DNA of 64,000 nt, from contig NC_081827.1 in the NCBI RefSeq assembly GCF_030867095.1, positions 48,772,501 to 48,836,500 of the forward strand, given 5' to 3'. Below the pieces are notes generated by a model. It saw nothing but the letters and a program-made list of their open reading frames with translations, was not told the origin of the DNA and ran no database searches. Origin of the DNA: Alligator mississippiensis. Taxonomy: Eukaryota; Chordata; Crocodylia; Alligatoridae. How positions within the stretch are numbered: position 1 is the first letter of the stretch; every line of letters begins with the position of its first letter. Shown piece after piece: positions 24,101 through 37,039 of this stretch. The translations under genes and the position numbers were made by a program.

Positions 24101-27100
24101 AAGAAGTAAAAAAAGGAGATGTGTGAATACCATTGTGAAATGTATGGAAACGGTAAGTTAAATTGGGCACTTGTTTTTACACGTTTGCAAATTACTGTAA
24201 CAAAAGGAAATGATTTTGCTATACAATACATAATTAAAAACTGTGGAATCACTGACACAATATATCAGGCTCAGTGGGATTCAGAATTTAAGTGGGCATT
24301 TACATAAAGCCAAGAATATTAAAAATGCATGTACACTAATAATTTAATCACATTAGCCATCCCCTTGTTTTGAAACTCAAAGCAATCACTAACTGCGCAG
24401 TTAGCAATTTCTTGCTTAGATCAGCTATTGCAAAGTTGTCTATTATTTTGATTTTACACCTTTCTCTGTAGTATTGTGTACTATCTACAATGGGGGAGAG
24501 GCTGCCACAGTAAATGGGCCAATGGTATGACCTGAGATAGTAACAGCTCTGCTTCTATATCAAGGGAACAAAGGTCCTTGTTTTGATAAAATCAGTATAC
24601 CTCTTTTCTGACATCTGTAAAGCTACACCCCAACTCCTACTGTGTCTAAAAAATAAATGACATTCTCTGTGCATTAATCACCAGAAGAGGTACAGCACTA
24701 AGGAGATGGTGGAGGACCCATGTATACAGCTATTGATACAGTATGTCCTAGAAATTAGAGATAGAAAAGACTTTTCAGCTCAGCTAATCTGCCATTTTAT
24801 TAATATTAAGGTATGTTGTGCTGGCACCTATAAGTAACCATGCCAGGGCTCCGGTGAATTAGATGCATTAAAAAACTATAGAAAATGACAGCTCTGGTCC
24901 ACAAATCCACGCAGTCTAGAACAGAAAATAGTTCAAATAAACAAGGCAAATAAGCAGGCCATAGTGACCCAGGAAAAATGGTAACAAAAAAAGGAGAGGG
25001 GGTACATGTAAATCAGGATCAGGGGATCACAACTCACCACTGCCTACACCCAGACAACATGGGTTGTCACTGGGTTGTCACTGGCTCCCTTAACTAAAAT
25101 CAACCCAATGTCCCTGTGACCAAGAAGATGCCCCATCTGGACTAAATTAGGAAAGTGAAACATTACCTGTATCTTGTAACTAGAGAGAGAAAGGAAACAG
25201 GCTCAGCAGGAGTTCTGTGGAGAAGAACTGGGAGGTTTATCACTGGACTTTCCTGAATTAAAAAAACTAGGATCAGAGAGCAGGAAAGAGCAGTAGAAAA
25301 ACTGGCTTGCTGATTTCCCTATCATGTGGAAATTGAGCCAGAAGGTTGGAGAAAGCTAGGGACAGGATTTGCCTGCTGATTCTCTGAAGCTAGAGAGCTG
25401 GAGCTAGAAGGCCAGAATGGGCTGAGCACCAGATTATCACAGGGGAGTATCCTTTGGTTTGTCTAAATTAGAGTGTGAGAGAGACAGACAGCTCCCAAAG
25501 AGATCTGCCTGGGGTACCTTTGCTCAGACAAGCAGGAAAGGTCTCCAGCAAGAAAGACTGAGGTAAGTAGTTGATATACAGGATTAAAGAAGAGTTTCAG
25601 GAGTGGCAAAGGATGGTGGAACTGGCGCAAACGCCCCCTAATGCTGTGTTAACTGGTATTTTACTAACCGGAATACTCTATTAACTGAAATTTCCAATAT
25701 CCCCCAATAAAAATCCTCACGTTAGCAACCAGAATCTTTGCCAAGTCTGTCGCACATCAAGTATTTGCACTACACGTATGGCACTGTCTTCCATATAACT
25801 CTCAGATAACCGGCACCCCCCTTACTCCACTCCTGCCAGATAACAAAACTTTTGCTGTATATATTTATATAGTATTATATTTAGGAGTCCTGAGGACAAT
25901 ATGCATGAAGAGGGATACCGCTTTTTAATTCTAATGGTATATCTGGTCTAGTTACAAGTCTTTCTTTCTGCTCAATCTTCCATTATATCTGACTTGTAGA
26001 AAGATCACAAACTAAATATTGGCAGGAAATCAAGTGCACACACCTGCAATGACATACTTTCTATAATAGGAGAACTTGGGCTGCTGACTTGTCACAAGTA
26101 CCATGCCTCACATTCCAGAAGTCAAAAACAGAACAATAATCATCATGCTGTAGGAAAACACTGAAAAGAATAAATATAAAATAGGTGTGTTCTATTTGTC
26201 TGCATAGATGGCTCTGAATAACTAACTCCAGCAACAAACCTAGGAACAAAAAACATTAGCCAAATGGTACTAAAAACTACTGAGAAAGGAAAAAGTCCAC
26301 CCTGCAACTTAAGTACCCAGGAGAAAATATTATGGTCTCGTTTATAACTAACTCAACAGTTACATTCAGCAGAGCTGTATTTACTTCTGCTTGATATATA
26401 GAGTAGACTAGTTTAAAGAACCTGAGAATCAATGCAGTGAAAGACTTCCCCATATGCCATGACTGACATATTAGATCCCTCACTTCCAGAAACAAGGCTG
26501 AGATTAAAAAAAAGTGTTCTTGTGGCAGGTTGACATTTTTTCTGAATCATTCAGCTCAACTGTAGCCAGAATCCACACCCTTCAAAAGCTTGCACAATTT
26601 AGAAGGCTTCAGATATTATTTATCTAGAATAGGCCTTTAGATCCTACTTCCTGCAAATCTTTTAGCAATAAAAAATGAGGGCAGAGACGCACAATCAACA
26701 CACAATATTACCTAAGTAAGTAGGCTGTTTCTCAATGTTTGCAATGCAACCAAGTAGCAGTTCATGGTCCTCATCTACAATCAGGTAACCAGTGGGAAAC
26801 CTTCCCTTGATTAAAAATGGCCTTGGATCAAGTATTACATGAGATAGAAGTAAATGTAGGAGAAGTCACACACTTCTGATGGCTTGAATTTTCAAATATT
26901 CCTTCAGTGCACAAATAAGATTATGCTATTTATGTCAAATGCTTTTATCATCACCAAATGGCTTGATCTCTTTTCTCTAACTTGGGCTAATATTCTGTCA
27001 CATGTTATCATTATTCCCTTTAATTAGAAGGTGAGGGGATGGGTTAATAGTAACACTTCATTTCTTTTGGAAATATAGAGTATCTCCTCAACATATTTAA

Positions 27101-28562
27101 ACTACTTCTCGTTTCTTGAATTTACTGGAAAAGCAGATTAGTAATTTAATCTTTTGGCACCACCTGTTGCATATTTCTGGAAACACTATAGCCAAATACT
27201 CATAGATTCTAACACCTTTATCTTCCTAAATTTACAGTAATTATTACTGCTTTTTGATGAACCATTTGATTTCAGTTGTTCAAATCATTCAAACAGGACA
27301 TTAAAACCAGTCTGTGATGTAAAGCTGCCTTTCCTAAAGCTCCTCCACTTCCCCAGCATAATGAGACCAAGCCTGTCTTCCTTTTTAAGACAGGCTTCAC
27401 ACTAGCAGCTGGATTCTGTATCTCTTCCTCAAGTGTATTGTTTCAGTTTTAGTCAAGAGAAGCTGCTATGCTCAGCACCATCAGACAAGTTATTTAGATA
27501 TTCAGTTATGGAATTAGGTGTTTAACATTGGGCCCTCAATTAAGATATGGTTCTGCCCCCCCATGTTTTAAAAATCATGAAATTAGATATCTGTCTAGTT
27601 AGTAAGTGATATTTTACCTCATATTGCCTCAAAGAAAATAAGCCACTTCAACTTGATCCAATTGCATTCCATGACAGTAAAAACAAATAGAGACTGGAAA
27701 GCAATCAATCATAACTAAAAACAATCAGCAACTATAAAACTAGAAAGAGTGAAGAGTTACAGCAAATACTGTTACCAGAACCCTCCTAGGAGTGGTCCTG
27801 CTGCAGATGAATTTTGCCATTAGAATCTCAGATGTTCAAACCTTTTCTTAATTATAGGCATCTTCAAACCCTGACTGTGTGGTTTTCTATCCATGGCTGG
27901 CTAGGAGAGTGCATTTGCCATAGATTCAAACCTTTGTGACCTTAAAAAATATTATCTATATAGAAAAAGTAGAAAGAATATATACAGAAAAACAAGCAAC
28001 ATTAAAATGAATTATATGAAAATGCAGACATAGCTTTAACACTATTTTATTCCCAAGGTAATCAAGAATTAAGGCAGAACCAGCTGTTTTTCTTCTGTAA
28101 TGTAAATATTTAGGGGTGAGTGGCTGACTTCAAGCTAGTTTTCTTACTAGAAGCTTCCTAGAAAATTCATGCTGATTCTCTACAAAATTTAGGTTCTTCT
28201 TGACAATGCTTTTTTGTTTATTAATGTTTTCATGCTGTTTGTTTATTCTTCCCATGTAACAAACATAGTGCTGCTTAGATACTGTAGTTATGAGATCTGA
28301 AGATCATGCGTTTAACTGCTTCATTTCTGAAAAATCATCCCACTTTTCTAGCTCAGCTTCTTCGTTCAGTGCCTCGCTCTTTGTTCAGTGCCTCGCTCCA
28401 TACCAAATAGAAAATGGCAGTCCCTACTTTAAAGAGCCTGGAGTCTATTTAGTTTAAATGTACTTAAACTAGTAATAGTTTTGATTTTTCTTTAACCATA
28501 AGAACATGGAATCTGGCTTTTAGATTAAATTGAGAGATATCGTTGTCATATATATGATATAT

Positions 28563-29305
28563 TACTGTATTTACTTAAATCCAAGATGAGTTTTTTTCCC
28601 CCCTCCCAATCAGTATGGGAGGAAAAATAGCTTTTTCTTGAATTCAAGTACTGACACAGGGCAGGCAGCAGCTCAGCTCTGACTTCATCTCCAGGCTCAG
28701 GGATGAAGCCAGGGCTGAGCTGCTTCCTGCCCTAGGCTGAATGGTTTGCGCAGCAGGAGAGGGGGCAGCCAGCTGGGAGAAGCACGGGGGAGACAACAGG
28801 ATTGTAGCAGGGAATCTGCAGGGGCCCTCTCATGCCTGTGCCTGCATCCCCTACGCTCTTCTGTCCCCTGTAGCTTCTCTCCTCAATTACCAATTGCCCC
28901 CTTGCTACTCCTTATCACCCAGCCCAGCTGGAGGTTACCACTGCTTCTCCCTGGCTGGTCTGGGCCTGGGTCACCACCCCGAAGGAGTAGAGCTCCAGCA
29001 GAAGGTAAGTGGAGGAGGAGGGGGACAGGCAACAGGTGGTTGTGTGGCAGAAGGACACATGACAGGGACCAGGCAAGTGGGGTAGGCATGGGGGGAATAG
29101 GGGGCAGGGGTGCTGACCCCTCATCTCATGCTGCTGCCGCCCCTCTCACAGCAACAGGGGAGGAAGAATTTAAAACCAGTCCCCCAATAATTAGATTCTA
29201 TATGTGGAAAATTACAACAAATTTACCATTTACCATGTACAGAATCTAATTACTGGGGTGGTGGTCTTAAACTCCAAGTCATCTTGGATTTGTGTTAATA
29301 TGGTA
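28563..29305. mobile_element. TIR element, family unrecognised
   Basis: The left end TACTGTATTTACTTAAATCC and right end AAATCCAAGATGA (read on the minus strand after TACCATATTAACAC) form a long imperfect inverted repeat of about 27 bp. An inner inverted pair (TTAGATTCTATATG with TACAGAATCTAATTA) lies at 29190-29250. Another copy of the left end and inner part occurs at 34273-34420. The GC-rich interior gives long open frames without protein-like content. Confidence 0.6.
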
Positions 29306-29559
29306 TTTTATTTTACAGGTGCCCCCACACATGTAGCTAATCCTGATTTATGCCAATCAGCTATTTTTAAAAAGGACTCCTAATCAGTAGTAAAATAACC
29401 TTTCGGTTCTCCTCACCTTGATCTACCTTCCTTCTCCTCTGTACCCATCAAACTGTAGAGATGGCCAATCTAGGTTAACAATAGCTCTTGTTCTCTATAG
29501 CAGAATATTTGTTTATACACAAGACTACTGTTCGGTTCTGAAAGAAAATTATCTTTGTG

Positions 29560-29775
29560 CCCCCAGAGCCGTCCCGGGGGGGGGGCAAATTGGGGTGACT
29601 GCCCCGGACCGTGTGCTTTGGGGGGCCCTGCGGAGTTGGGCGGGGCGGAGCAGCATGGTGACTCTGGGCTGCTGCTGGCTTCACATCCGGCTACTTGGCA
29701 CCCCCCGCCGCAGAATCCTCATGTCTGGGGAATGGGCCCCGCACTGGCTCATTTTGCCCTGGGCCCTACACCCTG
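29560..29775. repeat. GC-rich interspersed fragment, possibly DNA-transposon derived
   Basis: A 215-bp GC-rich island in AT-rich surroundings starts near AGAGCCGTCCCGGGG and ends near TTTTGCCCTGGGCCC. Similar mixed phrases (GGGCCGGATTAACCC at 36902 and GGCAGATTAAGATTTATTGG at 55547, both near GGCCC) suggest a family of diverged elements. Ends and target duplication cannot be fixed. Confidence 0.3.
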
Positions 29776-31849
29776 CTCAGGTCATCTCCCCAAGAAAACA
29801 CATGTTCAAAGCAGACCACTTAAAGAGATCTCTTTCCAAGTATGAAAAACTCTACTAGAAATCTCTCTCATGGTAACTGACTTTTCTGTTACGTTTGTAT
29901 TCATAGAAGAACAATGGGAATAATACCATAATTGCATGTTATCAAGATAATGTTGAGCCAGTCAATACCCTCTACTATTATTCCCATGCCTCAGTGTTCT
30001 CCCTTTAAAAAAAATGGGTGGAAATACCACAAGTTGGAATGAATGTAATCAATTATAATAATAATTATAATTAATTATAATAATTCCATGTGAGTAAAGA
30101 TGGTTAAATTATATAATCAAATTGCAGGCATGAAAATTAGCTGTTTTTGTTATCTCTTGTGATAAGCTTTATCAGTATAATTGTATAAAATGATTGACAC
30201 CTTCTTGCTTTAAGCAGCATGGGATTTGGCCTTGTATTCCCAGCACACAAAGCTTTATGATGTAGCCTATATGCATTATCCTCTTCCCACCCAAGTGGGA
30301 AGCTGCAGGTCATTTAATGACTTCAATGCAAACAGGATCAAGACCTATCTTAGATAATAAGCAGGAAATGGAAAAAAACTGACCCTGCCAGTTTTATTAA
30401 GGCAAGGTCTTATTACAGAAAATAGGATTTTTTTGTCAGAACAAATTGCAGGGATCATCGAGTGTTAGAGAAGATAGTGAAATAAAATATAACTAGCAAG
30501 TATTCCAGAATGAAACCCAAAATGTTCACCGTAGGCTTTGTAAACATACTAGTGAATATATATGAAAAAGTATTGAGTAAGAAGTATTTTTCAGAAGTGA
30601 ATATATTGTGTTTTTCTTTCTAAGCGTAAGACACTTAACTACGTAGCTATTCTCTCTTCCTCCCACCTTTTCCTGTGTTTATTTTTTTTATGGAATACTA
30701 ATATCATCACATCTTCAATTAAAAGCTTTTAGCTTTATTTCACAATGTTTTCAAAATAAGGGGTGAGTGGGCAAAAGAATAGTGCATGGAATTTTAAACG
30801 CCTGATAAACCTCAGCACTTCTTTAAACAGAATGGAAAGAACCTCTGAATTGCGTGCATTGTTAAGCTATTCAAAGGCAGAAGCCTATAATAATCTTCAT
30901 AGTTTTCAAATTTCAGTAAGTTTTAAGTTATACATTTTCAAAAGTGTTTGCTACATGTTTGTGTCTAACCTTTTTGTTGTGTTTTAATCAGAATAGTAAT
31001 TTACAATATGAAGATAAATTGAAGAATTAATTATTTTTGCTAATAGTATATTTTAGGTTAAATTATTTTCATGATCACCACAGGTTTCTGGAGAAGTACA
31101 TAGTAAGAGAATAAAGTTTGTCTGAAGCATTTCCTCACCAAAATCTCTAACCTTCTGTTGTATAAATAAAAAGTTTTGTTTTGTATTCCACAAGGCAGTG
31201 CTCTAAAGATGAGTCACGAGTAACAGTTTAAGTTTTAGCATGAGTAAAATGTTAATATATTTAAACTCATGTTCATATTAATGAATAGAGCAAGACTTAA
31301 CTTACAAAAAAATGTACAGTTCTATGGTTTAAGATAGAAAACTCTTTGGGGAATCAATCATCTTTTCAAATATGTTTATGCAACTGTCAGCATAGTGGTA
31401 CCCTAATCTTGAATGATACTGAATGCTGCTATAAATATAGCTTTTAATAATAACAGCAGCAGCTACTACATACACCATAATACTATTTTAATAGCATAGA
31501 AAAATAATAACAATGGAGCCAATATCACATATTGCTGATAGTGGAAAAATAGAATGCTGGGTAGAATGGACCTTTTCATGACAAAGCATGGAACACATTG
31601 GAGATAAGTTTGATCCAATTAACATTTTAATATACACTTCAAATGAAATATTATTTTTAATATCATATTGCATCTTATTAGTATTCATTTGAAGAGCTCA
31701 AGAAGTTTTACAAACATTAAATTGGGTAGAAAGAAACAGTGCAGCATTGGGTTATATTTTTGTAGTAATTTAAACCACAGCAAAGTAGATACAGTAGTCT
31801 ATCAGATCAGAATGGTAGCAATTTATAAAGACTACACATAAGGGTTCAG

Positions 31850-32500
31850 GGTACCAGTAAACTCTGCAAAGGGACCACAGCTCTCATTAAAATAAACTGG
31901 CCTATTTGTCATGTGAAGGGCAATTGGCCAACGCCCATCAAGAGAACTACAAGCCTCCCTCAGTCAGGAAGGCTACTAGAAACACAAAAATAGGTACTGG
32001 AAGACTACAAATAAGAAAACAGGAACAGGCATGATGGTTACAGGTTAATAACAAGGGTTTCAAGTAAGGACACAGAGCAGAGAACACTGGCAAGTGCCCA
32101 CTGCCCCTTGAATGTGTCCAAAAAGCCTGTGAACATCACCCAGGGAAGCTCTTCCCAGAGACATGATTGGTCATTGAAATAAACAAGCCTATTTGATTTG
32201 CTAAAAGATCATGGGCTTAGGTCCATCACGAAATACCATAAGCCTCCCTTAATAAGGGAGGCCACTGGAGATGCATCAACTAATTCCAGGGGACAAATAA
32301 AGAGAAAACAGGAAGGGGAGTGAGGTCACTGCTTAATAACTAGGGATCTGGATGGGGATACCAAGCAGAGCACACCAGCCAGCACCTGCTGCCCCTTGAA
32401 TGTGTCCAAGGAGCCTATAGACACCACCCAAGGAAGCTCTGGCCAGAGACATGAGCTGTCATTGAAATAAACAGAAGTTGAAAGCCCTCAATGTCCCTGA
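31850..32500. repeat. Tandem repeat array, about 295-bp units (family shared with 38.7-40.7 kb)
   Basis: Two-plus units contain in order AAATAAACTGGCCTATTTG, AAGCCTCCCTCAGTC/AAGCCTCCCTTAATA, GGAGGCCACTGGAGATGC, AAGAAAACAGGAA and GCAGAG-ACAC. They end in CTGCCCCTTGAATGTGTCC at 32099 and 32390. The same ordered phrases recur in the array inside ASZ1 intron 1, with units about 70 bp shorter. No coding is seen. Confidence 0.8.
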
Positions 32501-33490
32501 AAAATCATAGCTTCAGTGTTTCAAATCGGGCATGGAATACATGGAGAACACAAACATCAATAAACAAGTATAAAAACATGGCTTTATGGTTTCAGAATAA
32601 GTTACTGCAGAATGACAAACAAATATCACTTTCATTGGGTTTAACTATTTTCTAGCAAGTTTTGTGCACTTAATTGCCACACATTAAGAATGATACACAT
32701 TTAAAATAAAAACGAATTCAGTGTCACAGACAGAGATATCAGGTTTTTTTCCTTTGGCACTGTAGATTTGAATACTCATCCTACTTACCCAGTTTATTAA
32801 AATATATTTTCATTTGATCATTTTGCTTTTCCCCGGCTTTGAAATGTACACACAAATTAGCAGTTCATACTTTAACAAAAGCCAAGTGGGCCTTCCACAT
32901 ACATTGTTGTTTCTTCTTTTACTGAAAAAAAAGTCTAAAAACACTCTAGTGTCCTGAACAATACAGGGTCCTAATTACAAAGCAAAAGAACTGTCTCAAG
33001 AGAATGAAAAAAGGGGACAAAATAAATTAAGACAAAAAAGAAAATGTGTGTGGGCATCAGCCCACGACTCTATCAGTGGCATAAAAGAAAAGGGAGAGCT
33101 GGGGGAAGGAAGGAGGTTGATTTGCTAGAGAAGTAGAGACAAAAAGAGTGTGACAGCCTCCATCTAGTACAGCTCATTCTACTGCATTGTAGAAAAGTAT
33201 TAGTGGTAATCTCTTCTCTTCCTGCTCTTAGGCAATTGCCTCTGATATCTTCAGTGTTCCAGGGGTTAAGCCCTGTCCCTCAAGCTAGTGAAGAGATCTA
33301 TCTTTCTGTAATTAATCAAATTGAAAATTATATGGCTATGGTAACACAGCAGTTTTCTTTTCTGCCTCCCTATTATTCTTTCCCAATCTGGCGTAAGGGG
33401 CCCAGAAGGTCCCTAGTAAGACAGCACCTCAGATGCAGACCCAGAGACCCAGAATAAGGCACCTCCTATATGGGCACAGGCCTAAAGAGC

Positions 33491-33784
33491 AGTGATTCTC
33501 AACCTTTTAAGAGTTGAGGAACACCATGTTATCAAAAATGCTTTTAGTTTTCACTAATTTTTTTGGAGTATGGAAAAATAGAGTGTTGTTTTTGTTGTTG
33601 TTGTAAAGAACTCAAAATACCGTAACAGGTCAAAATGTTTTTAATGCTATTGATTCTTATTTGAAATCTCCAGGTTTATCTTGTGAATCGTGTTTGCACA
33701 TATAACACATGCTACATGCTAACACTGCATGGCATCCCACAACATTTTTGAAAGGATCTCAAGGCATCCTGGTTGAAAATCACT
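33491..33784. mobile_element. Old hAT MITE
   Basis: The left end CAGTGATTCTCAACCTTTT and right end GGTTGAAAATCACTG are inverted hAT-type ends (CAGTGNTTCTCAACC). The flanking octamers CTAAAGAG and CTCTAGGG match at only 5 of 8 places, so the target duplication has decayed or a boundary is slightly off. A GTT microsatellite lies inside. Confidence 0.65.
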
Positions 33785-34272
33785 GCTCTAGGGCAATGCT
33801 CTGTACATCATGACCTCTCACCCACTCCCAACACTCTATTTAGATTATAAATTCTTCTGAGTGAGGAATTCTCGGCAACTCTGTTTGTACAGTGGACAGC
33901 ACAATGGATTTCCATTCTTCACTGGCCACAGTATACTTAATAATAACAAATAACTTGGTAAATAAGCAGTTATTCAATATTTGATTTTTATCCCATGAAA
34001 TGTGTCACCCAAACTATTTACTGCATACAATTCAAGTTCCTTCTGTGCATTTCAAAATGTTCTTACCAGAGTGTGAGTAGAGCTGGTCAACATTTTTTCA
34101 TTGGAACAATTTTCTGTGGGAAAATTCTAATTTTGCTGAAATTATACCCATATAATTTGAATGAACGGGTAACAATAGTAGGCCAAGTATGAGGGACAAG
34201 TCCTAAAAGGTAATATAAAGCATCTGGTCCAAACCATTGCATTAATTTCTCCTTACCTCCTTCAACTGAGTC

Positions 34273-34420
34273 TTAAAATACTATATTTACCCAAATCCAA
34301 GAATACTTCAAAGTTAAGATGACCACCCCCCCCCCCATAATTAGACTCTATGCTTGTACAATTATTTATTTAATTTTCCATATCTAGAATCTAGTTATTG
34401 GAGGGTCATTTTCAAGTGAA
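34273..34420. mobile_element. Partial copy of the TIR element at 28563
   Basis: TACTATATTTACCCAAATCC at 34281 matches the left end of the 28.6-kb element. ATAATTAGACTCTATGC and TAGAATCTAGTTATTGGAGG follow, matching its inner inverted pair, but directly joined without the GC-rich middle. It looks like an internally deleted relative. A C13 run lies at 34326. Confidence 0.5.
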
Positions 34421-35044
34421 AGCCAGAGCTGCGACTGAGGGTAGGAGGCAGCAGGAGGTAGCTGCAGTTCTATCCCTATGCCTGGGTCAGGGATGGAGCC
34501 AGAGCTACAGCAGCCGCCTGTCCCCACCCTCCCCCCTTGCACCTAATTCCAAGACAAGAGGCTTTTTCCCCCATGTTGAATGGGGACAGAAACCTCATCT
34601 TGGCTGTGAGCAAATATAATAGATGGTAGAAATTTGTTTTGGCAGGATTATTTTTTTGTAGAAACAGCAAAAGCTGCAACTTTTGACCTCAAAGTGACTT
34701 GTCAAATATATGGTCCAAAAATAGAGTGTCCAGCTTCTAAAATTTCACACACCATTCTTTATCATGGACAGTCATGGATTTCTCCTTAAACCCAATCCTA
34801 AAAATAGCTCATCCTCCCTGGTCTTCTTTTGGTTTTTTTGAGTTTCATTACAAAAAAAATCAGCTATATGCAAACAATCAGCTTGGAAGATTTCTAAATC
34901 CCAATTGTTTTGGCTGAAAAGTTACAACTAGCTAAAAATAGGGTCTAGTAATGGAAGGTGTCATGGGACCTTAACTGCTGGTGTCACTACTTGTCCTGCC
35001 TATAATAAAGTAATGTGCACAGTTACATCATTTATAATTTGTAC

Positions 35045-35500
35045 TGTCACAGGCCGGCTAGGCGCTGTGAGTGTATCAGCCGTTAGGCTGCCGGGTTCGG
35101 GATAGAGGAGGCGCGTCGGGAGTGAAGTAAAGGCAAATTTACTTATAGCTTAGCATACAACAGTTAACAAAAAGGTTAACGTGACAAACAGATAGTACAG
35201 TAATAAAGAGCTAATAGTGAATAATAACAACAGATAGACAGAATGACAAAGAGTTCCCACATGGGGTTGGCAACTTATTGGCAGTCCCTCTATGCCAGGT
35301 GCGCGCCAAGTTGTTCCAGCGAAGTCAGGCGTCCCTGATCAACGCTGTCCGAGGGGTCACCGGGAAGCTCCCTTGGTCAGGATCCGGTCCTCGCTCACAC
35401 TGGGAGTCCGGGGTCCAGGCTTGGTACAGCAATGGTCCTTCTGTCCCATCCTTCAAACTGGTCACTTGACATGCACATTCCTTTATGCCTTATTTTATGC
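35045..35500. mobile_element. LTR-like segment, right boundary uncertain
   Basis: It begins TGTCACAGGCCGG. On the minus strand it would end ...GGCCTGTGACA, with AGTAAA in AAGTAAATTTGCC about 100 bp before the end. ATAAAATAAGGC near 35500 on the minus strand could be a promoter motif. The layout resembles the LTR at 39400-39979 (TGTC...GACA ends, similar AGTAAA position). No matching end or target duplication was found to the right, so only the left edge is supported. Confidence 0.3.
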
Positions 35501-35764
35501 TAATCTGTTGGCTGTCTCCTGGGCCACTGCAGTGGGAAGGGTCCTGGTGTGCCCAGGGCCGGGAGACAGCTGCCACTGCAGAGCTCTCTCAGCTCTGTGC
35601 ACATAGGGGCAAGCCCTGTGCCCCGTGGAGCTTGCCTGTGCAGCTGGGGGCTGGGCTGCCTTCCCCCTCTCTCCCTCCACCCAGGGAAATCCTGTGCCCA
35701 GCCTGTGGAGAGCTGGGAGCTGAGCAGCTGTCAGGACACCTCCTGGTGTTGGACCTGACCAGGA

Positions 35765-35935
35765 GTAAATTTGGTTATCTACACATGTGCATGTAATATC
35801 TACTGCGCAGTTAGTTTACTACCTGTATTTATTGGTAGTAGCTAACTGCACAATAGACTAATTTACTGTGTAGTAAACTGTGTGAACATGTAGACAGTGA
35901 CACTTTACTGTGCAGTAGATACACCCTTTTTGTGG
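35765..35935. mobile_element. Decayed foldback element with GTCTACA-type ends
   Basis: It starts TTATCTACACATGTGCATG and contains ATATCTACTGCGCAGTTAG. This is inverted relative to TTTACTGTGCAGTAGATAC near 35911. GTGAACATGTAGACAG near 35880 repeats the end motif. Word use matches the elements at 11655, 38755 and 42034. Confidence 0.6.
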
Positions 35936-37039
35936 AAAGCCTAGGGATTATAGTTCCTAACTTGTTTTGTATATATAGTTTAATCTAATGAAGGTTAAAG
36001 GAAATACTGACATATTAGTCTTCTATATAATAGCAGATCAAAATTTAGCACAGTATACATAGTTTGCTGTGCCAGCTACCTTGCTCAGCTCTACCAGTGT
36101 TGCACAGTTACTGGCCCAAAGATGACCTCACTATTGGACCTCTCCTAAACTACACATTGTTGTTGTAAAAGGTATGCAATGGAAGTCTAAGGAAAAAAAA
36201 GCCAACCTAATTCTCCTGGATTTTAAATCGGAACTTGCAATCAGATGCCTTGAAAGGAAGGCCAGTGCATGAACCCATGGCCCTACCAAAGCATCCCTAA
36301 GCAAAGTAATTTAGTGTCTCTTTAGCTATGGTTTTACACTGGCTACTGCTTTTTAAACCATGCTAATCACGGTCACCTTGTCGTCTCCCCCTTGATGTCT
36401 TATGGGGCCTCCAGCCTGGATCGAGGTCTCTAAGAAAGTCTTGTAGCTGAGCTTCATGGTGAAAATGTAATAAACAGTATATTGAATGAATGTCAGAGGC
36501 ACCTAGAACAAAGAGCAAGTACATAATCAAAGAAAAGCAAATAACATACTCAGGATGTTTGATCACTCTCCACCTCCCAAAAATACAACGATAATGGGAC
36601 TCCACTTCCCCCATACTTTGTTCGCTGTGTAACAGCACTTGAAAGCAAGGACTTGGTTTCACATTTGTGTGTGAAAGCTTAGCTGGGGTGGGAATGCAAA
36701 TAACCATCCTAGCACTAATGCTGGTGACTTAGCAGCATTCGGCTCTGTACAACCTGTGTGTGGCTTGGACGAGGCCCAGCAAACCAAGGAGCTGTACTTG
36801 ACCCTGGTGCTGAGGAAACACGATCCCACATCCCATTCTTACCAGGCCAACACATCTTCCAGCTACTGAGTCCCAATCCTGACAGCAGAGGCATCTAAAA
36901 GGGCCGGATTAACCCTTTAGTGGACCCTAGGCAAACAAACTGAGGGGCCCCTACTTTTTCCGCTCAATAATGATATGTAAAATAGCTGGGATTTTGGTTG
37001 TAGCAGCCCTCTCTACCTTGCTCGCTTGGGCACCTATCG

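Larger units (their letters stand above)
2791..37039. other. CFTR-ASZ1 intergenic spacer
   Basis: About 34 kb lie between the two CpG-island promoters. I see no exon with coherent splice sites or conserved protein coding that is not transposon-derived. Identified content is listed separately. Stretches in which I recognise nothing beyond short decayed repeats are: 3771-4415, 4898-7567, 8690-11654, 15904-16764, 17581-18937, 19954-20882, 22561-23869, 24101-28562, 29306-31849, 32501-33490, 34421-35044 and 35936-37039. In mammals this interval carries CTCF and enhancer elements for CFTR; equivalents cannot be recognised here without alignment. Confidence 0.7.

Noticed and set aside
25640..25860. 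Phrases such as AACCGGAATACTCTATT and GATAACCGGCACCCCC resembling DNA-transposon ends
   Set aside because: No inverted partner or target duplication could be located, so no element is called.
27390..27420. Short hairpin AAGCCTGTCTT...AAGACAGGCTT as a possible terminator or microRNA
   Set aside because: The arms are only about 11 bp with a tiny loop. It has no context in a eukaryotic intergenic region and is explainable by chance.
28741..29249. Open frames of 114 and 167 codons near 29 kb
   Set aside because: They lie in the GC-rich middle of a TIR element and show no protein-like pattern.
36363..36707. 114-codon minus-strand frame with a hydrophobic stretch upstream of ASZ1
   Set aside because: No recognisable family, no splice signals in the right places and no codon bias. 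It is probably a chance frame.
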